Shown here in pieces: positions 15,188 through 22,833 of a stretch of DNA of 23,885 nt. Origin of the DNA: JBOGGN01 sp050744165 (lineage in GTDB: Bacteria > Actinomycetota > Acidimicrobiia > Acidimicrobiales > Palsa-688). The stretch lies in contig JBOGGN010000205.1 of assembly GCA_050744165.1 (NCBI GenBank), positions 1-23,885 of the forward strand, written 5' to 3'. Below the pieces are notes generated by a model that searched no databases, was not told the DNA's origin, and worked only from the letters and a program-made list of their open reading frames with translations. Within the stretch, counting starts at the first letter, position 1, and every line of letters starts with the position of its first letter. Both the position numbers and the translations under genes were made by a program.

Positions 15188-18100
15188 ATGCCGACGGCCC
15201 TCGATCGCGACGTCACGGCGCTGGCCACCCGCATCGCCGAGCTTGGCGAGGGGGAGAAGGCCAGCGTCTACAAGATGTCGTGGTGGAGCGACCGGATGCT
15301 CGGTTGGGCCATGTCGCACCCGTCGTTCAAGACCCAGCTATTCCGGTTCGTCGACGTGTTTCCGGCCACTCGCACCGATGACGATGTCCTGCGCCACGTA
15401 CGGGAGTACTTCGACGGGGCCGACCTGCCCAAGGTGCTCGACCTCGGGGTGGGGATAGCCGACCACCTGCCCGGCGGGGGCTCGATCACCGCCGGCGTCG
15501 CCCGGCGGAACATCACCCGCATGGCTGAGCAGTTCATCGTCGGGGCCACCCCCGAGGAGGCGGTGGCCCGCCTGCACCAGCTGTGGCGGCAGGGGAGCGG
15601 GTTCGTGGTCGACCTGCTCGGCGAGAAGACCGTCACCGAGGGCGAAGCCGACCGGTATGCAAGCCGGGTGTCAGGACTGGTCAAGGTTCTCGTCAAGGGC
15701 TCGGCGGCGTGGGCCCCAGACGACCACCTGGAGAGGGATGACCTCGGCGCCCTGCCCCGGGTCCAGGTCAGCATCAAGCCGACCGCCTTGGCGACTCATT
15801 ACGGCCCACTCACCCGGGCCGACGGCCTGGTCTCAGCCGAGGGGCGCCTCCTGCCGCTGCTCCAGGCGTGCGCCACGAGTGGGGTCTTCGTGTGGTTCGA
15901 CATGGAGCACTTCGACGCCAAGGACCTGACGCTCCAGCTTTTTCGAGACCTGATGGACGAGCCGGCTCTGGCCTCGCTGCAGGCCGGCTGCGTGATCCAG
16001 GCCTACGCGCGGGACTCCAAAGAGGACCTGGCCGACCTGTGCGCCTGGTCGGCGGGCCGGGTGCGGGCCGGCATGGCGCCGATCGGGGTGCGGTTGGTGA
16101 AAGGCGCGTACTGGGACGCCGAAACCATCCAGGCGGCGGCCGCCGGGTGGCCATCGCCGCTGTTCGAGCACAAGGCCGAAACCGACGCCAACTTCGAGCG
16201 GCTCACCTCGATGCTGCTGGCCGAGCACGGCACGGTACGGGCTGCTTTCGCGTCGCACAACTTGCGATCCCTCGCCCATGCAGTCGTGCTCGGGCGGTCC
16301 CTTGGCATCGCCGACAGCGGCTACGAGATCCAGATGCTCTACGGCATGGCGGAGCCCATCAAGGCCGCCATCCGCCGTCTCGGGCTGCGGCTGCGGGTCT
16401 ACGCCCCCGTCGGCGAACTGGTGCCCGGCATGGCGTACTTGGTGCGTCGGCTCTTGGAGAACACGTCGAACGAAAGCTTCGTCCGGCACCGTTTCGCCGA
16501 GGACCGGGCCATCACCGAGTTGGTCGCCCCGCCCACGGTGGCTGCGGGTGCCTTGCCGGGGCCACCCCGGCCGGCTCGGCGGACCGCCACCGATCCCGCG
16601 GCGCCGGGGGAGTACCGGCCGGAGCCGGTCGCCGAGTGGCGGCGGGCGCCGGTGCGCTCGGCCATGGCGGCGGCGGTACTCCACCTCGGCTCGGGGCGCT
16701 CGACCGCCCGGGCGCCGATCGAGGTGCCGGCGGTCATCGGCGGCCGGACCCGGATGACCGACGAGCGGCTGACGTCAAGCGACCCGGCACGACCGTCGGT
16801 CCAGGTGGCGGTGTCCGCCGCTTGCGGCGCCGCCGAGGCCGACGAGGCGGTGGCGGGGTGTCTCAAGGCATGGACCAAGTGGCGGCGGACACCAGCAACT
16901 GAGCGGGCAGCGGTGCTCTTTCGGGCCGCCGAGTGGATGCGGGCCCGGCGTTTCGATCTGGCGGCGCTCGAGGTCTACGAGGCGGGCAAGCCCTGGGCCG
17001 AGGCGGACGCCGATGTGTGCGAGGCGATCGACTTCTGCGAGTACTACGGCCGCCAAATGCGCCTCCTCGACGCCGGGGGCTCACCCACCGGCGCCGCGGG
17101 CGCCGCCCGAGTTGCCCGGGCCAACGGCGGCCCCGGCGCCCGCGGCGCACGAGTCCAGTCGCCCCCCGGCGAGCTGAACTCCCTCACCTACCAGCCCAAG
17201 GGCGTGGCCGCAGTCATCGCCCCATGGAACTTCCCCCTGGCCATCGCCACCGGCATGGTTACGGCGGCGCTGGTGGCGGGCAACGCGGTGTGCTTCAAGC
17301 CGGCCGAACAAACCCCGGCTATCGCTGCCCGCCTCGTCGAGGCACTGCAGGCCGGAGGCTTGCCCGCCGGGGTGTTGTCGTTCGTTCCCGGCTATGGCGA
17401 GGAGGTCGGCGCCCGGTTGGTGGCTCACCCCGACGTTGCCGTGATCGCCTTCACCGGCTCTAAGGCGGTGGGCCTGCAGATCAACCAATCGGCGTCCGAG
17501 GTGGCCGCCGGCCAGCGCCACGTGAAACGGGTCATCGCCGAGATGGGGGGCAAAAACCCGCTGATCGTCGACAGTGATGCCGACCTCGACCAGGCCGTCC
17601 CCACGATCCTGGCGTCTGCGTTCGGATTCAGCGGTCAGAAATGCTCGGCCCTGTCCCGGCTGATCGTCGTCGGCGGCGTCTACGACGAACTGGTGGCGCG
17701 CCTGGTGGGCGCCGCCAAGATCCTGCGCATTGGCCATCCCGCCGCCATGGGCACCGATGTCGGGCCCCTGATCGATGCCGAGGCGCAAGTCAAGGTCCTG
17801 GGGTACCTGCCCGTGGCCGAGGCTGAGGGGAGCGTGGTCCTGCGGCGGGACGACATTCCCGCCGACGGGTGGTTCGTCGGCCCCACGATCGCCGCCGATG
17901 TCAAACCCGGTGGCCGGCTGGCGACCGAAGAAATCTTCGGGCCGGTGCTCGGGGTCTATCCGGCCCGGGACCTGGACGAGGCGCTGGCCCTGGCCAACGA
18001 CACCGACTACGCCCTTACGGCGGGGATCCTCTCCCGCAGCCCGGCCACCATCCGCCGGGCGTCGGCCGAGCTACGGGCGGGCAACGTGTACATCAACCGG

Positions 18101-18262
18101 ACCATCACGGGTGCCGTTGTGGGCCGCCAGCCCTTCGGCGGTATCGGCCTGTCCGGAGTCGGATCCAAGGCGGGCGGGCCGGATTATCTGCTGCAATTCC
18201 TCGACCCCCGGGCGGTGAGCGAGAACACGCTCCGCCAAGGGTTCGCGGCCGTCAGCGATTAA
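15188..18262 (+). CDS. putA: Bifunctional proline dehydrogenase / L-glutamate-gamma-semialdehyde dehydrogenase
   Basis: The 1024-residue fused enzyme converts proline to glutamate. Residues about 1-470 are the FAD proline dehydrogenase (VRLVKGAYWD, AFASHNLRSLAHA, YEIQMLYGMAEP, RVYAPVGELVPGMAYLVRRLLENTSNESFV). Residues about 530-1015 are the NAD-dependent aldehyde dehydrogenase (VIAPWNFPL, FKPAEQTP, AFTGSKAVG, general base Glu785 in AEMGGKN, nucleophile Cys819 in GQKCSAL, ATEEIFGPVLGVYP). There is no N-terminal ribbon-helix-helix DNA-binding domain, so it does not autoregulate like E. coli PutA. A Gly/Ala/Arg-rich insertion (about residues 634-660) sits before the NAD-binding part, where substrate-channel arms vary. 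ATG 15188 has GGGG a few bases upstream. Its TAA stop overlaps that of the convergent flavin reductase. Confidence 0.96.
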   Translation: MPTALDRDVTALATRIAELGEGEKASVYKMSWWSDRMLGWAMSHPSFKTQLFRFVDVFPATRTDDDVLRHVREYFDGADLPKVLDLGVGIADHLPGGGSITAGVARRNITRMAEQFIVGATPEEAVARLHQLWRQGSGFVVDLLGEKTVTEGEADRYASRVSGLVKVLVKGSAAWAPDDHLERDDLGALPRVQVSIKPTALATHYGPLTRADGLVSAEGRLLPLLQACATSGVFVWFDMEHFDAKDLTLQLFRDLMDEPALASLQAGCVIQAYARDSKEDLADLCAWSAGRVRAGMAPIGVRLVKGAYWDAETIQAAAAGWPSPLFEHKAETDANFERLTSMLLAEHGTVRAAFASHNLRSLAHAVVLGRSLGIADSGYEIQMLYGMAEPIKAAIRRLGLRLRVYAPVGELVPGMAYLVRRLLENTSNESFVRHRFAEDRAITELVAPPTVAAGALPGPPRPARRTATDPAAPGEYRPEPVAEWRRAPVRSAMAAAVLHLGSGRSTARAPIEVPAVIGGRTRMTDERLTSSDPARPSVQVAVSAACGAAEADEAVAGCLKAWTKWRRTPATERAAVLFRAAEWMRARRFDLAALEVYEAGKPWAEADADVCEAIDFCEYYGRQMRLLDAGGSPTGAAGAARVARANGGPGARGARVQSPPGELNSLTYQPKGVAAVIAPWNFPLAIATGMVTAALVAGNAVCFKPAEQTPAIAARLVEALQAGGLPAGVLSFVPGYGEEVGARLVAHPDVAVIAFTGSKAVGLQINQSASEVAAGQRHVKRVIAEMGGKNPLIVDSDADLDQAVPTILASAFGFSGQKCSALSRLIVVGGVYDELVARLVGAAKILRIGHPAAMGTDVGPLIDAEAQVKVLGYLPVAEAEGSVVLRRDDIPADGWFVGPTIAADVKPGGRLATEEIFGPVLGVYPARDLDEALALANDTDYALTAGILSRSPATIRRASAELRAGNVYINRTITGAVVGRQPFGGIGLSGVGSKAGGPDYLLQFLDPRAVSENTLRQGFAAVSD

Positions 18263-18840
18263 CCGCCATAGTGCATGCGGGTGTCCTCCATCCGCAGCAC
18301 CGCCGTGTCCTCAGGCCGCTGGAACCCGCAGTCGAGAACCTCGCCGATGAAGAGGGTGTGGTTGCCGCAGGCCACTTCCTGGCGAACGCGGCAGTCCAGC
18401 CACGCCACCGCTTGGTCGAGCACCGGCACGCCGGTCGCGGGCCCGTCGTGATACGCGAACCCGTTGGCGGTACCTGCACCCTCGTCGATATCGACCGGTT
18501 TCACGAATTTCCGGATGATTGGCTGGTCCTCGCGATTGATAATGCACATGGAAAATGCCTCGCCCTCGTGGATGAGGGCGTGGGTGACGGCAACCTGCTC
18601 CACGCCGATACCGACCAGTTTCGGTTCGAAACTCAGCTGGGTCGCCCAGTTGAGGGTCATGAAATTGCGTTTGACGCCCGAGCGACTTCCGACGACGTAG
18701 AGGCCGCTCGGCATCGCCCACAGGACCCGCCGGCGAAGCTTGTCGTACTCCACCGGGTCGGCGCCGTCCGGGAACGGGCCGACGGGTTCGCTAGGAGGAC
18801 CGGCCATGTCGACCGAGGCTAGATCGCCGGGCGAAGGCAT
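18259..18840 (-). CDS. Flavin reductase family protein (FMN-binding split barrel)
   Basis: From ATG 18840 the protein has 193 residues and the Flavin_Reduct domain layout: LRRRVLWAMPSGLYVVGSRSGVKRNFMTLNWATQLSFEPKLVGIGVEQVAVTHALIHEGEAFSMCIINRE, then LDQAVAWLDCRVRQEVACGNHTLFIGEVLDCGF. Members bind FMN and either reduce flavin with NAD(P)H for a partner monooxygenase or act as flavoprotein oxidoreductases; no oxygenase is next to it. ATG 18840 has GGGGTG seven or so bases upstream; ATG 18807 would remove eleven residues outside the domain. It is convergent with putA and divergent from the ABC exporter. Confidence 0.88.
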   Translation of the reverse strand: MPSPGDLASVDMAGPPSEPVGPFPDGADPVEYDKLRRRVLWAMPSGLYVVGSRSGVKRNFMTLNWATQLSFEPKLVGIGVEQVAVTHALIHEGEAFSMCIINREDQPIIRKFVKPVDIDEGAGTANGFAYHDGPATGVPVLDQAVAWLDCRVRQEVACGNHTLFIGEVLDCGFQRPEDTAVLRMEDTRMHYGG

Positions 18841-18939
18841 CGAGCACCCCGACCACGGTCGTAAGAACCTCTGGGTCGTTGACGGTCGTCGGAAGGCCCT
18901 CGGCGAGGGATCGAAACGGTTGGCAGAAAATCGCCGGTC

Positions 18940-18962
18940 GTGTCGGAGCGCCGCTGCGACAC
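18940..18962. promoter_or_regulatory. 23-bp dyad upstream of the ABC exporter, possible operator
   Basis: GTGTCG (18940-18945) and CGACAC (18957-18962) are inverted, and the inner AGCG (18947-18950) and CGCT (18952-18955) also pair, so ten of eleven arm positions match around a central C. It ends seven bases before the GTG start at 18970 and could be a regulator site or an mRNA hairpin covering the start region. Confidence 0.45.
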
Positions 18963-18969
18963 TTGACCG

Positions 18970-19716
18970 GTGGAAGCCGCCCAACCCATTTTGCGTGCCA
19001 CCGCTTTGGTGAAGCGCTACCGCAAGACCCTGGCGGTGGCGGGTGTCGACCTGGCCGTCGATCAGGGCGAGCGGGTGGGCCTGCTCGGGCCCAACGGTGC
19101 GGGCAAGACCACCACGTTGATGATGTTGCTCGGCGTAGTCCTCCCAGACGAAGGCTTCGTGGAGATCGCCGGCCACCGGTTGCCGGCCGAGCGCAGCCAA
19201 GCGATGGGCGTGGTCGGGTTCGCGGCCGGGTACCTTCCTTTGCCCGACCGTCTCCGGGTCGAGGAGTTCCTCACCCTCTTTGCTCGTCTCTACGGCATTC
19301 CCCGGCCGGCCCCCGCCGTCGAGGCGACGATGGAGCGCTTCGGGATCGGCCACCTGGCGCGCAACATGGGCAATGAGGTGTCGTCGGGGCAGCGCACCTT
19401 GGTCGGTATTGCCAAGGCAACGTTGCACCGGCCGCGACTGTTAATCCTCGACGAGCCGACAGCGTCGCTGGATCCCGATGTCGCCCTGAAGGTGCGCAAC
19501 GGACTGGCGCGGATGTGTGCTGAGGAAAACACGGCGTTGTTGGTGACCAGCCACAACATGAGCGAAGTGCAGCGGCTCTGCCAGCGGGTGGTGTTTCTGT
19601 CCGGGGGGCGGGTGGCGGCTGACGGTACTGCCGAGGAGGTGGCCGCCCGTTTCGGGCGGGACGACCTCGAGGGTGTGTTCCTCCACTTGGCCGAGTTCGA
19701 GGAGGCCGGGCGATGA
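18970..19716 (+). CDS. ABC transporter ATP-binding protein (ABC-2 exporter type)
   Basis: The 248-residue nucleotide-binding subunit has Walker A GPNGAGKTTT (about residues 40-49), signature SSGQR (the usual LSGGQ is altered to V-S-S-G-Q), Walker B LLILDEPTASLDP and the switch histidine in TSHNM. It powers export through the permease encoded immediately downstream, whose ATG overlaps this gene's stop by four bases (ATGA), so the two are translationally coupled. The start is GTG 18970 by frame and domain length; no ribosome binding site precedes it, only a dyad, so a leaderless or structured start is possible. Substrate unknown; this family exports drugs, lipids or polysaccharides. Confidence 0.95.
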   Translation: MEAAQPILRATALVKRYRKTLAVAGVDLAVDQGERVGLLGPNGAGKTTTLMMLLGVVLPDEGFVEIAGHRLPAERSQAMGVVGFAAGYLPLPDRLRVEEFLTLFARLYGIPRPAPAVEATMERFGIGHLARNMGNEVSSGQRTLVGIAKATLHRPRLLILDEPTASLDPDVALKVRNGLARMCAEENTALLVTSHNMSEVQRLCQRVVFLSGGRVAADGTAEEVAARFGRDDLEGVFLHLAEFEEAGR

Positions 19717-20525
19717 AATCGGTCACGCCTAGCGAGCTGTGGTGGCTGCGGGTGCGGGCAGTGGCCCGCCGCCACGCCTACGTGCTGCAGCGTTCGCCCG
19801 GGCGATGGTTCGACGTGGTCTTCTGGCCGGTCGTCGATGCCACCTTGTTCGGCGCACTTGGCGTGTACTTCGGCCGGTCCTCCGGCCTGGGCGCCGAAGG
19901 GGTGGGGTACCTGCTGTCGGGGATCATCCTGTTTCACGTCGTGTTCCAGGCCGAGATCTCGCTGGCCACCGGGTTCATGGAGGAGACCTGGTCGCGCAAC
20001 CTGTTGAACTTGATGGTGACGCCGCTGCGGGAGTCGGAGTTCGTGGGCGGGGTGGTCCTCTTCGGCCTGGTCAAGCTGCTGATCGGGATGGTCACCGTCT
20101 CCTTGGCGGCCTTCGCCCTCTTCGCCTTCCAGATCACCAGCCTCGGCCTCGCTCTGATCCCAATCGTGGCCGTGTTACTCGTGGTTGGCTACTCGGTGGG
20201 GTTGATCGTGATCGGGCTCATCCTGCGCGCCGGCCAAGGGGCGGAGATCCTGGCATGGGGCCTCCTGGCCATGGCGATGCCGCTGTCGGGCATCTTCTAC
20301 CCCCTCAGCGCCCTGCCCGGCTTTCTGCAGCCGGTGGCCCAAGCGTTGCCCACCACGCATGCCTTCGAGGCGGCCCATGCGGTGGTCGCCGGCCATCACC
20401 TGCCGTGGGGCCAGGTTGGGCTGGCGGCGGCGACCTCGGTGTTGCTAGCGGTCGCGGCGGCGGCATTCGTCGTCCGGATGCTTCGAGTGTTCCGGGTCCG
20501 GGGGTTCATCTCTCGCCATACCTGA
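19713..20525 (+). CDS. ABC-2 type transporter permease
   Basis: The 270-residue membrane protein has about six hydrophobic segments (VDATLFGALGVYFG, GYLLSGIILFHVVFQ, FVGGVVLFGLVKLLIGMVTVSLAAFALFAF, LALIPIVAVLLVVGYSVGLIVIGLIL, ILAWGLLAMAMPLSGIFYPLSAL, AAATSVLLAVAAAAFVVRML). It also has the family landmarks NLMVTPLRESEFVGG and the MPLSGIFYPLSALPGFLQPVAQALPTTHAFEA stretch typical of ABC-2 permeases. It forms a dimeric channel with two copies of the upstream ATPase. ATG 19713 overlaps the ATPase stop. A basic, arginine-rich N-terminus precedes the first span, consistent with a cytoplasmic start. Confidence 0.93.
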   Translation: MKSVTPSELWWLRVRAVARRHAYVLQRSPGRWFDVVFWPVVDATLFGALGVYFGRSSGLGAEGVGYLLSGIILFHVVFQAEISLATGFMEETWSRNLLNLMVTPLRESEFVGGVVLFGLVKLLIGMVTVSLAAFALFAFQITSLGLALIPIVAVLLVVGYSVGLIVIGLILRAGQGAEILAWGLLAMAMPLSGIFYPLSALPGFLQPVAQALPTTHAFEAAHAVVAGHHLPWGQVGLAAATSVLLAVAAAAFVVRMLRVFRVRGFISRHT

Positions 20526-20608
20526 CCGCCCGCGAGATGACCGACGAATGAGCGGCCCATCCTTCCGCCCGCCGCGGAGCTATGGCGCGCGTGGCGGGCT
20601 GCAATCCC

Positions 20609-20614
20609 TATGAT
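20609..20614 (+). promoter_or_regulatory. Possible -10 box ahead of the RNase D gene
   Basis: TATGAT at 20609-20614 fits a sigma-70-type -10 element and would give a transcript start near 20621, ahead of GTG 20657. No good -35 hexamer is seen about 17 bp upstream. Confidence 0.35.
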
Positions 20615-20656
20615 CGACTCCAACAAGCCAAAAAGAGGTCGGAGTTCAGCTGTGCC

Positions 20657-22027
20657 GTGCCAGACCTAATTACCACCGAGGGTGCGTTCGGCCAGTTGAT
20701 CGAGCAGCTGGTCGAGGGGGATCGCTATGCCCTCGACACCGAATTTCACCGCGAACGGACGTACTGGCCCGACCTGGCTCTGGTCCAGGTGGCGTGGTCG
20801 GCCACGGCCGCCCGTCCCGCCGGGGTGGCGCTGGTCGACCCATTGGCAGTCGACTTCAGCGCCTTCCGGGCGGTACTCGACAGCGGGGCCACCTTGGTGG
20901 CCCACGCCGCTGACCAGGACCTCGAGGTCCTGCTCCAGGCATGCGGGAGTCGACCACAACGCTTGTTCGACACTCAAGTGGCGGCCGCCTTTCTTGGCTA
21001 CGGCTTGGCGTCGTTGTCGGCGCTCTCGCAGGGCCTGCTCGACATACGCATGGTCAAAGGTGACCGGCTCACCGACTGGAGTGCTCGGCCGCTGACGCCG
21101 GGGCAGCTGTCCTACGCCGCTGACGATGTGGCACACCTGCTCGACTTGGCCGATGTCATCTCCAAGCAGTTGACTCGGCGAGGTCGTCTGACGTGGGCGG
21201 AAGAGGAGTGCGAGTTGCTCCGCCAGCGAGCAAGCGGCCCGAGTGACCCCAACCGGGCCTGGTGGAAGCTGCGAGATGCCCGTCAGTTGCGTGGTCCCGC
21301 TCGGGGCGTTGCCCAGGAGGTGTCGGCCTGGCGGGAGCGCCGGGCTCGGGAGGTCAACCAGCCGGTTCGTTTTGTGCTGCCCGACCTGGCACTGCAGGCA
21401 ATCGTGCACGGCCAGCCGGCCAGTCTTCCCGCCCTTCGCGCCATTCGGGGGCTCGATGGTCGCCACCTGAAGGGGTCGGTGCCCGCCGACATCCTCGACG
21501 CCGTAGCCGCGGGCCGCCAGCTGCAGGAGTCCGCCCTGGTGGTGCCTCCACCCGAGGAGGTCGACCGCAACTGGCGCCCCGCGGTATCGCTGGCCGCCGC
21601 CTGGATCGCCCAACTGGCGCGCGACGAGCGCATCGACGCGTCGCTGCTGGCCACGCGGGCCGACCTGGTGTCGTTCCTGTCCCGGGTACCCGGTTCCCGG
21701 TTGGCCCGTGGGTGGCGAGCGGAGCTGGTGGGTCGTCAGCTGTCGCGGCTGGTGGCAGGCGACGCGGCGCTGGCCTTCGCCGGCGGCGGGCGCCTGGTAC
21801 TCGAAGCGCGCTCCTACCTGCCCGTGGGCCCGCCAACTACAAATGGTGGGACCGTCGCTGATGTCGTGGCGGCGGTTGATGTCGCCATCATCGAGATCGA
21901 GGCGGAGATCGAGCCACTCGCCGACGGGCAGCTGGAGGACCCGGCGATGCTGAACGCCCCTGCCCCGCTGGCAGACCCCGCGATCTTGGAGGACTCGGCC
22001 ACACTCAGCGACGACCTGGGCACCTGA
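20657..22027 (+). CDS. RNase D-like 3'-5' exonuclease with HRDC region
   Basis: From GTG 20657 the protein has 456 residues. The N-terminal DEDDy exonuclease shows Asp27 and Glu29 in DTEFHRE, Asp86 in HAADQDLEVL, DTQVAAAFLGYG, and the final YAADDVAHL with its Tyr and Asp; it should trim RNA 3' ends (tRNA/rRNA maturation) using two metal ions. HRDC-like helices follow (AWWKLRDARQLRGPARGVAQEVSAWRERRAREVNQPVRFVLPDLALQAIV ... LRAIRGLD), then a C-terminal acidic, Pro/Ala-rich tail. An ATG at 20582 would add 25 residues without homology and overlaps the possible -10 box, so the GTG is preferred; GGAG lies at 20641-20644, rather far. It stands 131 bp after the permease. Confidence 0.9.
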   Translation: MPDLITTEGAFGQLIEQLVEGDRYALDTEFHRERTYWPDLALVQVAWSATAARPAGVALVDPLAVDFSAFRAVLDSGATLVAHAADQDLEVLLQACGSRPQRLFDTQVAAAFLGYGLASLSALSQGLLDIRMVKGDRLTDWSARPLTPGQLSYAADDVAHLLDLADVISKQLTRRGRLTWAEEECELLRQRASGPSDPNRAWWKLRDARQLRGPARGVAQEVSAWRERRAREVNQPVRFVLPDLALQAIVHGQPASLPALRAIRGLDGRHLKGSVPADILDAVAAGRQLQESALVVPPPEEVDRNWRPAVSLAAAWIAQLARDERIDASLLATRADLVSFLSRVPGSRLARGWRAELVGRQLSRLVAGDAALAFAGGGRLVLEARSYLPVGPPTTNGGTVADVVAAVDVAIIEIEAEIEPLADGQLEDPAMLNAPAPLADPAILEDSATLSDDLGT

Positions 22028-22042
22028 TCCGCCTCCACGAGT

Positions 22043-22230
22043 GAGGCCCGGGCCCAGGCCGATCCCGAGTCGGCCCACCCGCCCGAGCCGCCCACGTCAG
22101 GCCGGTCCCGAACGGCGACCTACCCGGGCCGCTCCCGTCAGAACTAGTCCCGAGCGGCTACCCGCCTGAGCCGCCGACGTCAGGCAGGTCCGAGGCGGCT
22201 AAGCGCCCGAGCCGCTCCCCTCGGAACCAG
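22043..22230. repeat. 41-42 bp imperfect tandem array between convergent 3' ends
   Basis: Units begin at 22043, 22085, 22126, 22168 and 22209, spaced 42, 41, 42 and 41 bp, the last one partial. Shared words are GAGCCGC(C/T), ACGTCAGG or CCGTCAG, GGTCCCGA and GCGGCTA. At unit junctions AGCGGCT or GCGGCT faces AGCCGC, so each boundary can form a small hairpin. The array lies between the RNase D stop and the minus-strand gene and runs into the latter's last codons. Confidence 0.8.
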
Positions 22231-22453
22231 CCGCCGCCTGCGGCCGCAGGTCGATCCGCAACGTAAGGATCCCGTCCTCGATCGTGCCCACCGAGTCCCC
22301 GATCATGGCGTAGTCGAGAAAGTCAATCTTCGCCTGGTCGACGAAACGCTTCCGCTCCGCCCCCTCGACGGGGGGCATGCCGCGCTGGCGCACTGCCTTG
22401 GCTCGGGCCTGAAACCGGCGGATCATCGCGTCCACGTCCAACTCACCGCTCAC
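22199..22453 (-). CDS. Small hypothetical protein
   Basis: The frame encodes 84 residues from GTG 22453 (or 75 from ATG 22426). The core IRRFQARAKAVRQRGMPPVEGAERKRFVDQAKIDFLDYAMIGDSVGTIEDGILTLRIDLRP looks like a real folded domain: a basic amphipathic helix, a second helix and a beta-hairpin, with good codon bias. I do not recognise the family. The C-terminal Ala/Gly/Ser tail is encoded by sequence belonging to the 42-bp tandem array. An upstream ATG at 22534 would overlap the promoter of the divergent zinc-knuckle gene, so it is not favoured. Confidence 0.6.
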   Translation of the reverse strand: MSGELDVDAMIRRFQARAKAVRQRGMPPVEGAERKRFVDQAKIDFLDYAMIGDSVGTIEDGILTLRIDLRPQAAAGSEGSGSGA

Positions 22454-22512
22454 GTCCGGCGAGGCTATCGCTGAGCAACACCCCGCCGACGCCCACCCCA
22501 CCGCCTCAGGGG

Positions 22513-22518
22513 TAGACT
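22513..22518 (+). promoter_or_regulatory. Probable -10 box for the small zinc-knuckle gene
   Basis: TAGACT at 22513-22518 matches the actinobacterial TANNNT -10 pattern and would start transcription near 22525, giving a leader of about 31 bases that contains the ribosome binding site. Confidence 0.45.
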
Positions 22519-22543
22519 CACGGGTGGAAGGCACGTCTCATTC

Positions 22544-22549
22544 GGGGAG
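22544..22549 (+). promoter_or_regulatory. Ribosome binding site of the small zinc-knuckle gene
   Basis: GGGGAG six bases before GTG 22556, the clearest ribosome site in the right part of the window; it supports translation of this short gene. Confidence 0.7.
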
Positions 22550-22555
22550 CACCAC

Positions 22556-22756
22556 GTGAAAAAGGGACGGCATCGACGCTTTGAGGAAGCACGCGCCTTG
22601 AAGCGTTCAGCTGAAGTCATAGTAGAGCCATGTCCGGAATGTGGCGCCGACCCCGAGGACGACCACGCCTCGTGGTGTCTGGCAACCGAGGATGAGGACG
22701 AAGAAGAGGAGTCCGGCGACTACGCCGACCACGAGCCGGGGCATTCGCCGACGTAG
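22556..22756 (+). CDS. Small zinc-knuckle protein with acidic tail
   Basis: The 66-residue protein has three parts: a strongly basic N-terminus (KKGRHRRFEEARALKRSAE), a central putative metal site CPECGADPEDDHASWC (CxxC, then His and Cys, so Cys3His or Cys4-like), and a very acidic C-terminus (EDEDEEEESGD). The charge split suggests a nucleic-acid or ribosome/RNA-polymerase binding helper, but this is inference and I do not recognise the family. Start GTG 22556 is supported by GGGGAG at 22544-22549 and a likely -10 box. It is divergent from the small hypothetical gene and 77 bp ahead of the secreted barrel protein. Confidence 0.7.
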   Translation: MKKGRHRRFEEARALKRSAEVIVEPCPECGADPEDDHASWCLATEDEDEEEESGDYADHEPGHSPT

Positions 22757-22833
22757 TTCTGCCCACCGAGCTGACCGCTGAGCTGGCGCCGTCCTCCACC
22801 TTCGTTCTGGCGCGCACCGAGGCGCTGAAGGCC

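Noticed and set aside
20666..22078. 470-residue minus-strand ORF opposite RNase D
   Set aside because: Long only because of GC bias; the opposite frame contains the DEDDy motifs.
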